Part shown: piece after piece, positions 47,441 through 57,885 of the stretch
Layout: each line of letters opens with the position of its first letter
Position numbering within the stretch: position 1 is the stretch's first letter
NCBI GenBank assembly: GCA_015063185.1
Contig: SUSY01000003.1
Location: 18,401-82,400, forward strand
DNA length: 64,000 nucleotides
From: Thermoplasmata archaeon
Lineage (GTDB): Archaea; Thermoplasmatota; Thermoplasmata; Methanomassiliicoccales; Methanomethylophilaceae
Direction: 5' to 3'
The notes under the pieces: model-generated
What the model saw: the letters and a program-made list of their open reading frames with translations, nothing else
What the model was told of the DNA's origin: nothing
The model's database searches: none
Translations under genes and position numbers: made by a program

Positions 47441-48319
47441 TTAGCGTGATGCGGCATTCTCGGCTGCCTTCACCGTGTTGGCCATGAGCATACAGATGGT
47501 CATCGGCCCTACTCCTCCGGGAACGGGTGTGATCGCGGAGACCTTCTTACTGACCTCGTCGAAGTCCACATCGCCCACGAGTCTGGATCCCTTGGGGTGC
47601 GTTGGATCCTCGATCCTGTTCGTACCGACATCGATGACGACCGCTCCGTCCTTGACCATGTCGGCGGTTATGAAACGTGCTTTTCCGATGGCGACGATAA
47701 GGATGTCCGCCTGCCTGGTGATGGATGCGAGGTCCTTGGTCCTGGAATGGACGACTGTGACGGTCGCGTCGGCTCCGCGCTGGACCATGAGGGATGCCAT
47801 CGGCTTTCCCACGATGTTGCTCCTTCCTACGACGACCACATGCTTCCCCGCAGTCTCGATTCCGGAACGGACAAGCATCTGCTGGACCCCGGCAGGGGTG
47901 GCAGGGAGGAATCCAGGCTTTCCGATGAGCATGTTACCGACGTTCACAGGATGGAACCCGTCGACGTCCTTGTTGGGATCGATGGCCTGGATGACCTTGT
48001 CCTCATCGATGTGTTTGGGAAGGGGGAGCTGAACCAGGAATCCGTGGATCGCAGGATCTTTGTTGAGTGCGTCTATCCTCGACAGGAGCTCCTCCTCGGA
48101 AGTCTCCGCGGGAAGGACGATGGTCTCGGAACGCATGCCGAGCTCTTCGCATTTCCTCCCCTTGTTGCGGACATAAACCTGAGAAGCGGGATCATCTCCG
48201 ACGAGGATGACCGCAAGTCCAGGCATAACACCCTCGGACTTGAGCTTCTCGATTCTGACACGAAGTTCGTCGTATATCTGACCGGCTACTTCTGGGCCGG
48301 AGATGATCTTGCAAGACAT
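47441..48319 (-). CDS. folD: methylene-tetrahydrofolate dehydrogenase/cyclohydrolase FolD
   Basis: VGDDPASQVYVRNKGRKCEELGM, GFLVQLPLPKHID, VVGRSNIVGKPMASLM, TPVPGGVGPMTICML. Confidence 0.96.
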   Translation of the reverse strand: MSCKIISGPEVAGQIYDELRVRIEKLKSEGVMPGLAVILVGDDPASQVYVRNKGRKCEELGMRSETIVLPAETSEEELLSRIDALNKDPAIHGFLVQLPLPKHIDEDKVIQAIDPNKDVDGFHPVNVGNMLIGKPGFLPATPAGVQQMLVRSGIETAGKHVVVVGRSNIVGKPMASLMVQRGADATVTVVHSRTKDLASITRQADILIVAIGKARFITADMVKDGAVVIDVGTNRIEDPTHPKGSRLVGDVDFDEVSKKVSAITPVPGGVGPMTICMLMANTVKAAENAASR

Positions 48320-48389
48320 GAGCCGAGTATCGTTCCATACTTTAAAAGTATATGCGCGTGCGACTGGACAGATGTGGATATCTGGAACG

Positions 48390-49202
48390 TCAGCGGACCA
48401 CGGATGCCGTCCTGGCCTCGACGGCCTCGAAGCCTGAATCCAGTATGCGTGACAGGACCTGTCTTGTGGCATCGTAATTGGCCGAAACCTCATCCTTGTC
48501 CATGATCCCACCAGAACGCCTCTCGACCATGTGCCAGGTATGTGTGGCGATCATACATACGCCGTCCTTAACCGATTCGGAGAGACGGATGAAATCCTCC
48601 GGGGGCCTCCTACCTTCATGCATCGGCCACAGATACGACGTGATTGTCCTTCCGTTCTCGGACACACCCTTTATAGCAGGTAGCTCCGTGAGCATCGGAC
48701 TGCCGGATGGATACGGTCTCACGACATCTGACACATGCACGTATCTGGAGGAGTCGTATGTGATTCCGTACTCATGGAGAAGATTCAACATCCCCTCGTT
48801 GGGATCCATGTATGGTGAACGGGACCCCACGGGTGATACGTTCACCTCGTCACGGACGATTTGGATAGAATTCTCCACGATGGACCTCAGATCATCCTGG
48901 GACAGGAGTACCTTGGAACGGGAACCGGTCAGATCCTCATGGTCATACCCATGGATGGCGACCTCGTGTCTGGATATGGTCCTGCCCACACCGGTCTCGC
49001 TGAGGGTACGTGCCTCCGCGAAGAACGTGGCCTTCATACCCAGATCATCGAGGAGGTCCAGTATGATATGCGTCCCCCTCTCGGAAGAGGAGAAACGCGG
49101 AGCATTGCCGGATCCGCGATCGAGGGAGACTGCCGCGGATGAACCGACGACGGCCTCGTTCACATCCCGATCAAGGTCGATGGTGAAACACAACTGTCTC
49201 AT
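48390..49202 (-). CDS. polysaccharide deacetylase (NodB)-family protein
   Basis: CFTIDLDRDV, LDDLGMKATFFAEARTLSE, HEVAIHGYDHEDL, VGSRSPYMDPNE. Confidence 0.8.
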   Translation of the reverse strand: MRQLCFTIDLDRDVNEAVVGSSAAVSLDRGSGNAPRFSSSERGTHIILDLLDDLGMKATFFAEARTLSETGVGRTISRHEVAIHGYDHEDLTGSRSKVLLSQDDLRSIVENSIQIVRDEVNVSPVGSRSPYMDPNEGMLNLLHEYGITYDSSRYVHVSDVVRPYPSGSPMLTELPAIKGVSENGRTITSYLWPMHEGRRPPEDFIRLSESVKDGVCMIATHTWHMVERRSGGIMDKDEVSANYDATRQVLSRILDSGFEAVEARTASVVR

Positions 49203-49204
49203 CA

Positions 49205-50698
49205 TCAGCCCTTCTCGATCAACATACCCTCGATATGGATAGGTGCATAACGAAGTGCCAGCTCCTTGGCACGGATACACTTTGCCTCATTGTCCGCATG
49301 GATGCGGAGGATCACATCGCCCTTCTCCACCCTCTGACCCCTCTTCTTGAATATGAGGAGACCGGCACCCTTATCGGAGGGTGAACCGGATGCTCTTGCT
49401 ATCTGTACGATGGCCTTGTTGTCGATGGAGTGGACGAATCCGGCCTTGGTGGCAACGACGTCCTGGGTGTACTGTCCGGGAACCAGGTCCGTTGACCTGA
49501 TGTCATAGTTACCACCCTGTGCCGCTACGACCTCACGGAACTTCTTCATCGCCGCACCGGACTCCAGAAGCTCCTTTGCCTTGTCCGCACCGTTGGGGAT
49601 ACCACCCATCTCAAGGATCATGCCTGCGAGCGCACATGCCTTCTCCACGACGCTTCCGGGATGGTTATCACCTTCAAGAACGCGGATGCATTCCCTTGCC
49701 TCAAGGATGGGACCTACCGCCTGTCCGACAGGCTGATCGGCATATGTGATGGCACACTCGACATGCATACCAAGCTTATGACCCAGATCTGTGAAGTCAC
49801 GAACATATGCGCGAGCCACCTCCATGGTTGGGATCTTGGTTCCGGCACCCATGGGGATGTCGACCAGAAGATGTGTCGCACCGATGGCAAGCTTCTTGCT
49901 CATGATGGATGCGAGCATCTGTGCACGTGGGTTGATTCCCAACGGATTCTCGACCTTGATAACGATGTCATCCACAGGTGCCAGATTCATGGAACCTCCC
50001 CATGCGAACACTGCCCCCACCTCCTCGGAGATGGATTTGACCCTCTCGGCGGAGAGCTCCACGTCGCAGAACGTCTCCACGAAATCGGATGTACCGCACG
50101 CACTGCTGATGGCACGGGAGGAGGTCTTTGGAAGCATGAGTCCCGCTGCTGCCACGATGGAGACCACTATGGGCGTGACCTTGTTACCTGGCACACCACC
50201 GACACTATGGAAGTCGAACACCTGGTCGCGTTCGAATTCGATCCTGTCCCCCGTATCCACCATGGCATTGGTGAAGTGACTGATCTCATCGAGATCCATT
50301 CCGTTGATATACAAGGACGTCAACCATGCGGATACCTCGATGTTAGAGAGTTTTGCCTCCAGGATATCGTTGACGACCGCATAGATCTCCTCCTTTGTCA
50401 GCGCCTTGTTGTCCATCTTCTTCCTGATGTAGATGACGGAATCAGGCTTAGGAGAATGTGCCACATCCACGATGTCTCCATCCTTCAGACCATAACGGTT
50501 GATGTAGATGTTTGGAACGAGGATCTGACCTCTCTCCACTATGGTATCGGAATTGCCGACCAATGATACCCAGATATCTCCGGAATTGATCTTGACGCGG
50601 TCGTGGACCTTCACTCCCAGTTGGATACAATCATCATCATGAATGATCACTGCAGGCTCGGAAGAGTCCAAATCATATGTCTTGACAGTCAACTTCAT
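49205..50698 (-). CDS. deoA: AMP phosphorylase (thymidine phosphorylase family)
   Basis: FDFHSVGGVPGNKVTPIVVSIVAAAGLMLPKTSSRAISSACGTSDFVETF. Confidence 0.94.
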   Translation of the reverse strand: MKLTVKTYDLDSSEPAVIIHDDDCIQLGVKVHDRVKINSGDIWVSLVGNSDTIVERGQILVPNIYINRYGLKDGDIVDVAHSPKPDSVIYIRKKMDNKALTKEEIYAVVNDILEAKLSNIEVSAWLTSLYINGMDLDEISHFTNAMVDTGDRIEFERDQVFDFHSVGGVPGNKVTPIVVSIVAAAGLMLPKTSSRAISSACGTSDFVETFCDVELSAERVKSISEEVGAVFAWGGSMNLAPVDDIVIKVENPLGINPRAQMLASIMSKKLAIGATHLLVDIPMGAGTKIPTMEVARAYVRDFTDLGHKLGMHVECAITYADQPVGQAVGPILEARECIRVLEGDNHPGSVVEKACALAGMILEMGGIPNGADKAKELLESGAAMKKFREVVAAQGGNYDIRSTDLVPGQYTQDVVATKAGFVHSIDNKAIVQIARASGSPSDKGAGLLIFKKRGQRVEKGDVILRIHADNEAKCIRAKELALRYAPIHIEGMLIEKG

Positions 50699-51930
50699 TT
50701 GTATCCCCACTTGATGAGTGCTTCATTGAGTTCCTCATGATCCTTCGCATATTCGGTCACAGGGATGTCCTGGTACGCAGCGTCGATTGCTTGGCACATG
50801 GCCATTGCTCCCTTCCTGACACCTCCTGGGTGTCCGGACACGCCGCCGCCGGCCTGCACCTGTACATTCTTTCCAGAGATCTGTACCATCTTACCGATCA
50901 TACCGGGATAGACGCCTCCAGAACAGACGGGCATGACGGTCCTGTATCCTCCGGTGGAATCGAGACATGCCTCCAGATTGGAAAGGTCGCCCCTTGGGTC
51001 CCCCGACATCTTCCCCACTCCGAGCGTACCTATGTGCAATGCGTCACCGCCGCACATACGTACGAGTTTGGTGATTGGCAACATGGCGATACCATGGAGC
51101 GGATCCCTTGTGAATGCCCCATGCATCGTCCTGTGAACGTGGATCGGCACCTTGATGGATGGATCCTCCGCGAGTGCCTGTACGGCACCGAATCCGCAAG
51201 TGATCACATCCACCATCAATTGCTTGGCACCCCATGATTGGACCTTCTCCGCCAACTCGACGATCCTGTCCCCGTTGGTGCTGACGTTGATGGCATGCAC
51301 CATCTTATGTCCTTCCGACTCCAGCCTATCCAAGGCTTCGGCGACCGCCACGGTACGGTCCTCGATCGGACAGAACGTCTGATTGGTAAGAGTCTCATCG
51401 TCCTTGCTGTTGGTCAACCCTCCTGCACCGGCCTCGTACACGTACTCCGCGGTATCCTTTGGAGAGAGCCCGATCTTGGGTTTGACGATGGTTCCTACCA
51501 AAGGTTTCTCAGGCCTATCCAATATCTTCCTGAGCCCGTCCACACCGAACTTCGGTCCTTTGTACTGCTCAAGGATCGGTTTGGGGAAGAATACATCCTC
51601 CAGCCTCAATTTGCTGACGGATTCCAATCCAAAGAGATTGCCAGCAATGACAGAAAGGATCTGAGGCACACCGCCGATATCGATACTGAAATCCTCTATA
51701 GGGAATGCTATGCGGGTCATATCCCCATCGATGGAGAGTACCTTCGCACCGTAGTTCTCCACGATCTTCGATGTGGTAGTAGTGAGGTCAGTCCATGTAC
51801 CAGTGGATTGCTCTGCCGCGATGGCGTTCGCAGCCTTCTCCATAGGCATATCCGTTGTAACCCGATAGTCACATATCACGTAGGCGTCGATGTCTACGTC
51901 CTCTCCAAGATGCATGTATGATGTGGCCAT
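50695..51930 (-). CDS. rbcL: ribulose-1,5-bisphosphate carboxylase, archaeal form III-like
   Basis: GTIVKPKIGLSPKD, SKDDETLTNQTF, HVHRTMHGAFTR, GVGKMSGDP, AGGGVSGHPGG; operon context with AMPpase and R15P isomerase. Confidence 0.93.
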   Translation of the reverse strand: MATSYMHLGEDVDIDAYVICDYRVTTDMPMEKAANAIAAEQSTGTWTDLTTTTSKIVENYGAKVLSIDGDMTRIAFPIEDFSIDIGGVPQILSVIAGNLFGLESVSKLRLEDVFFPKPILEQYKGPKFGVDGLRKILDRPEKPLVGTIVKPKIGLSPKDTAEYVYEAGAGGLTNSKDDETLTNQTFCPIEDRTVAVAEALDRLESEGHKMVHAINVSTNGDRIVELAEKVQSWGAKQLMVDVITCGFGAVQALAEDPSIKVPIHVHRTMHGAFTRDPLHGIAMLPITKLVRMCGGDALHIGTLGVGKMSGDPRGDLSNLEACLDSTGGYRTVMPVCSGGVYPGMIGKMVQISGKNVQVQAGGGVSGHPGGVRKGAMAMCQAIDAAYQDIPVTEYAKDHEELNEALIKWGYK

Positions 51931-52860
51931 TTAATCACCGATTAGTTTGAAGATGTCGTCCCCCAACTGACGGGTCATGACATGATACACGGAACCGGGA
52001 GATATCAATCCCACCTCCGTGATTATTCCGTCGATGTACTTCGACGGCGTACTGTCGAACACTGGATTGAATATCTTGACCGAGGGCTCCAAAATATCCC
52101 TCTTGGCGACCTCGTCATGGTCACGCTCCTCGATGGTGACCATGTCCCCGAACAGGGTCATAGGCGAGAACTTGTACGTCTCCGAACATACATAGAACTG
52201 AACACGGGCCTCGTTGGCTGCAAGTGCCAGTTGTGATGTTCCGATCTTGTTGACCAACGTACCGTGGGATGTTATCGTATCCGCTCCGACGAACACCTTG
52301 GTGACACTCTTCATGACGGATCTGACAGCGCTGTCGATTATGAGCGTGATATCGATGCCCTCCTTGGCCAACTCATTGACCGTGAGGATACCCTGCCTCC
52401 ATGGACGTGATTCTGTGGCATATACTCTGAACTTCTTGCCCTGCCTGTGTGCTGTCTTGATCACACTGAGCGCCGCACTGCTGTTACAGTGTGTCAATAT
52501 GACATCACCGTCCTGGATACGTTTGGCACCGATCTCGCCGATCGATCTGACGGCTTCCAATGAACCCTTGTTGAACCTGTCCGCGTTGGATATGATCAAT
52601 TCCTTCGCATCCGTGACGGATCCGCAGTTCTCCACACCCCTCAGTGTGGCATGGACTCCGTTCCAGAGCGATACGGCTGTCGGGCGCGAATCCAGGATCT
52701 TCGACTTTGCATCCATGAGCCCTATCATGAACTCCTTCGGATCATCGCCCTCATACTTGGAAGCGTAGTCAGCCAATGCGGATGCCCCTGCTCTAGCGAT
52801 CCTGCCTGCACCGCGAATCTCCATACTCCTTATGGCCTCAACAGTCGTATCAACGTCCAT
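51931..52860 (-). CDS. ribose-1,5-bisphosphate isomerase (eIF2B-like)
   Basis: MEIRGAGRIARAG, VILTHCNSSAALSVIKTA, VFVGADTITSHGTLVNKIGTSQLALAA; adjacent to rbcL and deoA. Confidence 0.92.
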   Translation of the reverse strand: MDVDTTVEAIRSMEIRGAGRIARAGASALADYASKYEGDDPKEFMIGLMDAKSKILDSRPTAVSLWNGVHATLRGVENCGSVTDAKELIISNADRFNKGSLEAVRSIGEIGAKRIQDGDVILTHCNSSAALSVIKTAHRQGKKFRVYATESRPWRQGILTVNELAKEGIDITLIIDSAVRSVMKSVTKVFVGADTITSHGTLVNKIGTSQLALAANEARVQFYVCSETYKFSPMTLFGDMVTIEERDHDEVAKRDILEPSVKIFNPVFDSTPSKYIDGIITEVGLISPGSVYHVMTRQLGDDIFKLIGD

Positions 52861-52935
52861 ACATGGGAATCGATTTAGCCATATTTAAGACAGGAGAAAT
52901 GCATCAATTCCTATCGGACATTTCATCATTGTGCG

Positions 52936-53460
52936 TCAGAACTCGAACCGCTCCATAAGGGGGAGCAGGACGATGTCCTGTATCAGACGTCTGGCACAAT
53001 CAATACCAAAGGTCAGGTACGCGGCCGCTATGATCGCTTCGAAGATATCGGCACGCATATCGTCACTAAAACGGTCCCCCTTCTCACTCCTGAAGGAACG
53101 TCCGAGGAGTGCCACATCCTCATAGTCGATCTTGTTGAACTCCAGATATTCACAGATCTTCGCATTGGCCACGGCCGCCTGTTTGAAATTGTTGGTCATC
53201 TGTCCCTCATCCTTCAAGGAACCGATCTTGTATGCCTCATCACATACGATGAATTCCAATACGGCATCACCTAGGAACTCCAACCTCTCATAGGATTGGA
53301 TCTTCACCTCATGATTGACGTTGTATTCCTCGGCGAAGGAGGTGTGCGTCATAGCGGTACGGAACGTCACAATCTGTTCGTTGTCAAACCTTAGATTGAA
53401 CGGAGGTTTGGCGAAGAATTCCCTGATACGTCTCTCGTACATCTCCAAGCCTGTGACCAT
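52936..53460 (-). CDS. rnc: ribonuclease III domain protein without a dsRBD
   Basis: FRTAMTHTSFAEEYN, SYERLEFLGDAVLEFIVCDEAY, DDMRADIFEAIIAAAYLTFG. Confidence 0.9.
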   Translation of the reverse strand: MVTGLEMYERRIREFFAKPPFNLRFDNEQIVTFRTAMTHTSFAEEYNVNHEVKIQSYERLEFLGDAVLEFIVCDEAYKIGSLKDEGQMTNNFKQAAVANAKICEYLEFNKIDYEDVALLGRSFRSEKGDRFSDDMRADIFEAIIAAAYLTFGIDCARRLIQDIVLLPLMERFEF

Positions 53461-53510
53461 GCAGTACTATCTGCCTCTGTCGTATTTGAACGTTAAGCCG
53501 ACCGATCACG

Positions 53511-55058
53511 ATGCGTACCGATGGCGTACAATCTTATATCGCCGAAAACATCAAGAACGATATGGGACGCAGGGCAAGATTCAGAGGAGTCAAGCGCACG
53601 AACAAGAGACTTGAGAACGACATCCTGGAGAGATCGAAGAACCTCTGGGAGGACCCGTCGATTCTCAGACCCAAATGTGCAGGGAACTGCAGGAAGTGTG
53701 CTTTCGACAAGACCTTCAAGAGGATCGGAAAACTGGAGAAGTACAAGAACAGCTCCGAAGCCCTCATCAAATACGCAGGCAAGGGTAGCGACGATATATT
53801 CAAGGCCTATGCGGCAACGATCTCGCTCTATGCATCCGGTAGCGTCCCATACATGGCTACGGCCAAGCTCGCCGGAGAGGAGGTACTCTTCGCCCAGAGA
53901 GGCGCCGTAGGAAATGACAAATTGATCGGATGCCAACACTATAATGACCCGAAGATCAGATTGTTCCTCTACAATGCGTTCGCCAAGAAGAAGGGACTCC
54001 TTCTCTACTCCTTCGATGACGAACTCGTATGTTCCAATTACCCCAACATGCCCGAGGATTACATCTACGATACGTTCTGGGAGTCCCCATACGAATTCCC
54101 GAACGATGAGTTGGAATGCCCTCATTCGAAAGAGGCGGCCATAGTCATCAACATCGTATCTGCCAAGAAGAGGATCAGAATCTGCAGGAACTGCGCAAGG
54201 GACGTGTCATCGCTCCAATACCTCATCTCGAGGATGGTTGCCGAGAAACCACTGGATGACTTCGAAGTATGTGTCGAACACAACTATCATTCCAATGACG
54301 GTTCCTCTGTTGAGAGGATTGAAGGGGACCTGCTCAAGAACTATGCCTTCGGTAAGATTACCGATGTCCAGTTGATCAAACAGATTCTTAAGGAAAGACT
54401 TGGTGCATTGAAAGAAGGTTCAGAATCCACATTCGTCATATGTGAACGCAACTTTGGTTCCGATCACAAAGGATTCGTAGCAGCCCTCAAAGGTACTACG
54501 GACGAGATAGAAGCCCTTACCAAGTATTTGGAGAACAACAAGGACTCCATAGTCATCCAAAGCGAAAGAGCATCTGAAGCCCTTGCCACGATCTGGGACA
54601 GCTCATACAAGGAGATCCTGGAGAATTTCACATCGGCAGAGACCGCAGAGAAGATGGGAGATGTCTCCAAAAAGAACCTTCAGTCAGTTCTCAGTGACGC
54701 GCGCAGGATCGAAAGGTCCAAGGATGTTGTAAAAACACTGCCTGAGTTCAAGCACATGGGTGAGGTCACCAGGATTGCGGACACATATGCCAAAGCCATG
54801 AAGGTCGGAGGTCAGGAACTCCTCATGGAGGAACTCACCAAGAGTCCGCCCCGCAACTACCACGCCCGTGCTCTCGCAAAGGGATTCGCAATTGCGTTCG
54901 TGGATGACCCCAACAGCGTCAAGAGTACTGCGGAAGAAGCGGATCTGGCACAGTTCCTCGTACCATTCATCCGCGAACTTGTGGATGCCGCCGGTGAAGA
55001 ATATCGTTACAAGATGTCCACACTTCTGACGGCAACCGGCTGTGGAGAGACCATCTAA
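53511..55058 (+). CDS. hypothetical protein with N-terminal Cys motifs
   Basis: 515-aa ORF; CAGNCRKCAFDKTFKR, CRNCARDV; consistent length and codon usage. Confidence 0.7.
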   Translation: MRTDGVQSYIAENIKNDMGRRARFRGVKRTNKRLENDILERSKNLWEDPSILRPKCAGNCRKCAFDKTFKRIGKLEKYKNSSEALIKYAGKGSDDIFKAYAATISLYASGSVPYMATAKLAGEEVLFAQRGAVGNDKLIGCQHYNDPKIRLFLYNAFAKKKGLLLYSFDDELVCSNYPNMPEDYIYDTFWESPYEFPNDELECPHSKEAAIVINIVSAKKRIRICRNCARDVSSLQYLISRMVAEKPLDDFEVCVEHNYHSNDGSSVERIEGDLLKNYAFGKITDVQLIKQILKERLGALKEGSESTFVICERNFGSDHKGFVAALKGTTDEIEALTKYLENNKDSIVIQSERASEALATIWDSSYKEILENFTSAETAEKMGDVSKKNLQSVLSDARRIERSKDVVKTLPEFKHMGEVTRIADTYAKAMKVGGQELLMEELTKSPPRNYHARALAKGFAIAFVDDPNSVKSTAEEADLAQFLVPFIRELVDAAGEEYRYKMSTLLTATGCGETI

Positions 55059-56074
55059 TCGAGGATGCGGATGTCGGCAACGTAGTGGGAGACGGACGGG
55101 GCGAAGGACTTCACCTCCCTGATGCCTTCCACTACGAACCTGCGATCCCCACAGGCCTTTCTGAATACCTCATCCACCTTCTCCCTATACTCGTTTATGT
55201 AGAATGTGTCATGATAGTGGATAATTCCCCCGGGCTTGATCATTTCCAATGCCTTGGGGATGAACTCCGAAGTGATCTGCACATATCCCATCAGAATGCG
55301 ATCGGCAAAACATGTGCCAGAGATATCACGGTTATCACCTAACATCGGTTCTACGATGTGAGACACCTCATTGATCCTGACGTTATCCACAAGGAACTCG
55401 TACGAATCCGGATTCTTCTCGCATGCGATCACTCTCTTCGCACCGGAGAACTTGGCAAGAGGCAAGGTGAAGTAACCTATGCCTGCGAACATATCGACGA
55501 CGGTTTCTCCAGTACAATCGAGGTTCTTCATCCTCTCGCGTTCGTCCACATTACCGGATGCGAACATGACCTTGGTCACATCGAAACAATACTTGATGCC
55601 GTTCTCCAGACGGGTGGACTTGGTCTTGGTCCCATGGATGAGTTCCATGCTCGGTTGTCTGAACTCCCCGGATACACCGCTGCGGTCCACACATACCGTG
55701 TCCGCATCCAATTCCTGTGCATAGACCTCCCCGATCCTGACCTTATACGGATCCGCCGATTGATCCAACTTGATGATGATTATGTCCCCGACGGATTCCC
55801 ATCTCATAGGAAGCTTCGACAATACTTCCTCCGGAAGGTCGGACAATGCGTTACGAATCCTCACCTGCGGAGGAGTACGATCCCTGGAATGTGCATCCCC
55901 ATCTACGATCTCATATCCTCTGGCACACATCTCATCAATAGCTGAGTCCAACACAGGCACGAGTCTGAAATCCCCATCCTTGGAGATCTTGGCATGTCTG
56001 TTGACCATATCCTTCCTGAGCAACTCCGGGATCAGGTCATGTGCCTCGGAAGATGGGATCCTCGCCATCCTCAT
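55055..56074 (-). CDS. Trm5/TYW2-family tRNA methyltransferase (TAG stop)
   Basis: VVDMFAGIGYFTLPLAKFSGAKRVIACEKNPDSYEFLVDNVRIN; terminates with TAG at 55057-55055. Confidence 0.88.
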   Translation of the reverse strand: MRMARIPSSEAHDLIPELLRKDMVNRHAKISKDGDFRLVPVLDSAIDEMCARGYEIVDGDAHSRDRTPPQVRIRNALSDLPEEVLSKLPMRWESVGDIIIIKLDQSADPYKVRIGEVYAQELDADTVCVDRSGVSGEFRQPSMELIHGTKTKSTRLENGIKYCFDVTKVMFASGNVDERERMKNLDCTGETVVDMFAGIGYFTLPLAKFSGAKRVIACEKNPDSYEFLVDNVRINEVSHIVEPMLGDNRDISGTCFADRILMGYVQITSEFIPKALEMIKPGGIIHYHDTFYINEYREKVDEVFRKACGDRRFVVEGIREVKSFAPSVSHYVADIRILD

Positions 56075-57225
56075 CTGAACATACCCCTCATCATGTATGG
56101 AACCAGTTTTACCGCCAATGGAATGTTCCTCAAGGCCTTCAATACCATAGCGCTGGGATTATCGATGGTAGCATGTGATGCCAACTCACGAACGGAGGGC
56201 GTGTCCACGATTCTACGGATGGAATCCAATTCATCATCCATCAGATTGTTGTACATGGACCGGAGTCTGAATCCATTCTTCAATTCCCCTCCAACCTCCT
56301 TCTTCCAAAGTCTCTGATACACAGAGAGGGTCCTTTCGGAGAAATCGCCTTTGGAAAATGCTTCGTCCACCACATGTGCCAGACATGGAGCGGATTTCAG
56401 CATCGGGTACAACCCTCCACCCGATATCGGTTTCACCTGACCCGCGGAATCTCCAATCAACAGGATCCTATCGGAATAGGTCCTTCTCTGAAGACCCAGA
56501 GGTATCTTTCCACAGGATTTTTGAACAATTGTTGCGTCCTGCATACCGGCTTTACGCAACAATGGTTGGAGAAAATCTATCGGCGCACCATACGACCACT
56601 CCGAACAAAGGCCCACGCGAGTCATCCCATCATATGGTATGGTCCATGCGAAGAATCCGGGGGCCACATCCGATCCCAACCACACATCGATGGCATCCTG
56701 ATCGTCACAAGTGTGTCTTACATCCAACTGTATCCCGCGGACCTGCATCCTAGGTGGCTCATCACAGACCAATCCCCTGATGATGGATGAGTGACCATCG
56801 GCTCCAATGACCATCTGTGACTCCAATGCCTTCTCAGAGGAAGTCATCACGGTGACGGAATCGGTACCGACACAACAGGACACACAACGTTCCGAATAGA
56901 GGTATTCGGCACCGGCGTCGATCGCCTTCTCTGCCATGAGGCGATCTAACTGCGAACGATCCAAAAGAACGGCTTTGGTCTCGCCACAATCGATAGGGAA
57001 CACAAATCCGTCTGGAAAATGTACATTGAGTTTTGAAAAAGAATTGAACACGGTCGGATCGACACCGGACATCTCTATGACATCGGGCGAGACCAGACCT
57101 GTGCATTGAAGGGGTTCACCCGACACTGCGTGATCCTCAAGGACGGTGACGTCGTGATTCTTTGCCAACAATCTTGCTGACATACTTCCGGCCGGACCGC
57201 CTCCGACCACGACAATGTCGTGCAT
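56071..57225 (-). CDS. geranylgeranyl reductase-family FAD protein (second copy)
   Basis: VVGGGPAGSMSARLLAKNHDVTVLEDH, PLQCTGLVSPD, GADGHSSIIRGL, LIGDSAGQVKPISGGGLYPML. Confidence 0.92.
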   Translation of the reverse strand: MHDIVVVGGGPAGSMSARLLAKNHDVTVLEDHAVSGEPLQCTGLVSPDVIEMSGVDPTVFNSFSKLNVHFPDGFVFPIDCGETKAVLLDRSQLDRLMAEKAIDAGAEYLYSERCVSCCVGTDSVTVMTSSEKALESQMVIGADGHSSIIRGLVCDEPPRMQVRGIQLDVRHTCDDQDAIDVWLGSDVAPGFFAWTIPYDGMTRVGLCSEWSYGAPIDFLQPLLRKAGMQDATIVQKSCGKIPLGLQRRTYSDRILLIGDSAGQVKPISGGGLYPMLKSAPCLAHVVDEAFSKGDFSERTLSVYQRLWKKEVGGELKNGFRLRSMYNNLMDDELDSIRRIVDTPSVRELASHATIDNPSAMVLKALRNIPLAVKLVPYMMRGMFR

Positions 57226-57232
57226 CCTATCC

Positions 57233-57880
57233 TCAGTTCTTCTTGGACTTCTCGTAGTCTGCGATGAACTTGTTGATTCCCTCTGTGGTCTTGGGGTGAC
57301 TGATCATCATCTTGAGGACGTCATAGGGAATGGTTGCGATATCGCATCCAGCGAGAGCAGCGGTAGAGACGTGGATGGGATTCCTGATGGATGCTGCAAT
57401 GATCTCAGTGGTTATTCCATAATTGTTGAAGATAGTGGAAATCTCACTAAGGAGTGCGGTTCCATCGATTCCGATGTCATCGAGCCTTCCAACGAATGGA
57501 GATACGAATGCCGCACCCGCCTTTGCAGCGAGCAATGCCTGCTGTGCGGAGAAGATCAATGTGACGTTGACCTTGATTCCTTTAGAGGACAGGATCTTGG
57601 TCGCCTTGAGGGACTCGATGCACATAGGGAGCTTGATGTTGATGTTGGGGTGGATCTTGGCAAGCTCAAGACCCTCTGCGACCATACCATCCGCATCCAT
57701 GGACATTACCTCTGCGGAGATGGGGCCGTCGACAATCTGACTGATCTCCGTAACTATGGTCTTGAGGTCCTTTCCCTCCTTAGCGATGAGACTGGGATTG
57801 GTGGTGACTCCGTCGAGGATTCCCCAGTCATTGATTTCCTTAATTCTCTCGATGTTGGCTGTGTCGATGAAGATCTTCAT
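57233..57880 (-). CDS. transaldolase / fructose-6-phosphate aldolase-like
   Basis: [55 protein letters not shown]. Confidence 0.94.
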   Translation of the reverse strand: MKIFIDTANIERIKEINDWGILDGVTTNPSLIAKEGKDLKTIVTEISQIVDGPISAEVMSMDADGMVAEGLELAKIHPNINIKLPMCIESLKATKILSSKGIKVNVTLIFSAQQALLAAKAGAAFVSPFVGRLDDIGIDGTALLSEISTIFNNYGITTEIIAASIRNPIHVSTAALAGCDIATIPYDVLKMMISHPKTTEGINKFIADYEKSKKN

Positions 57881-57885
57881 TGAAT

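Noticed and set aside
45926-47449. 507-aa ORF antisense to mmp11 and kptA
   Set aside because: Spans two conserved genes on the opposite strand; no domain-like motifs.
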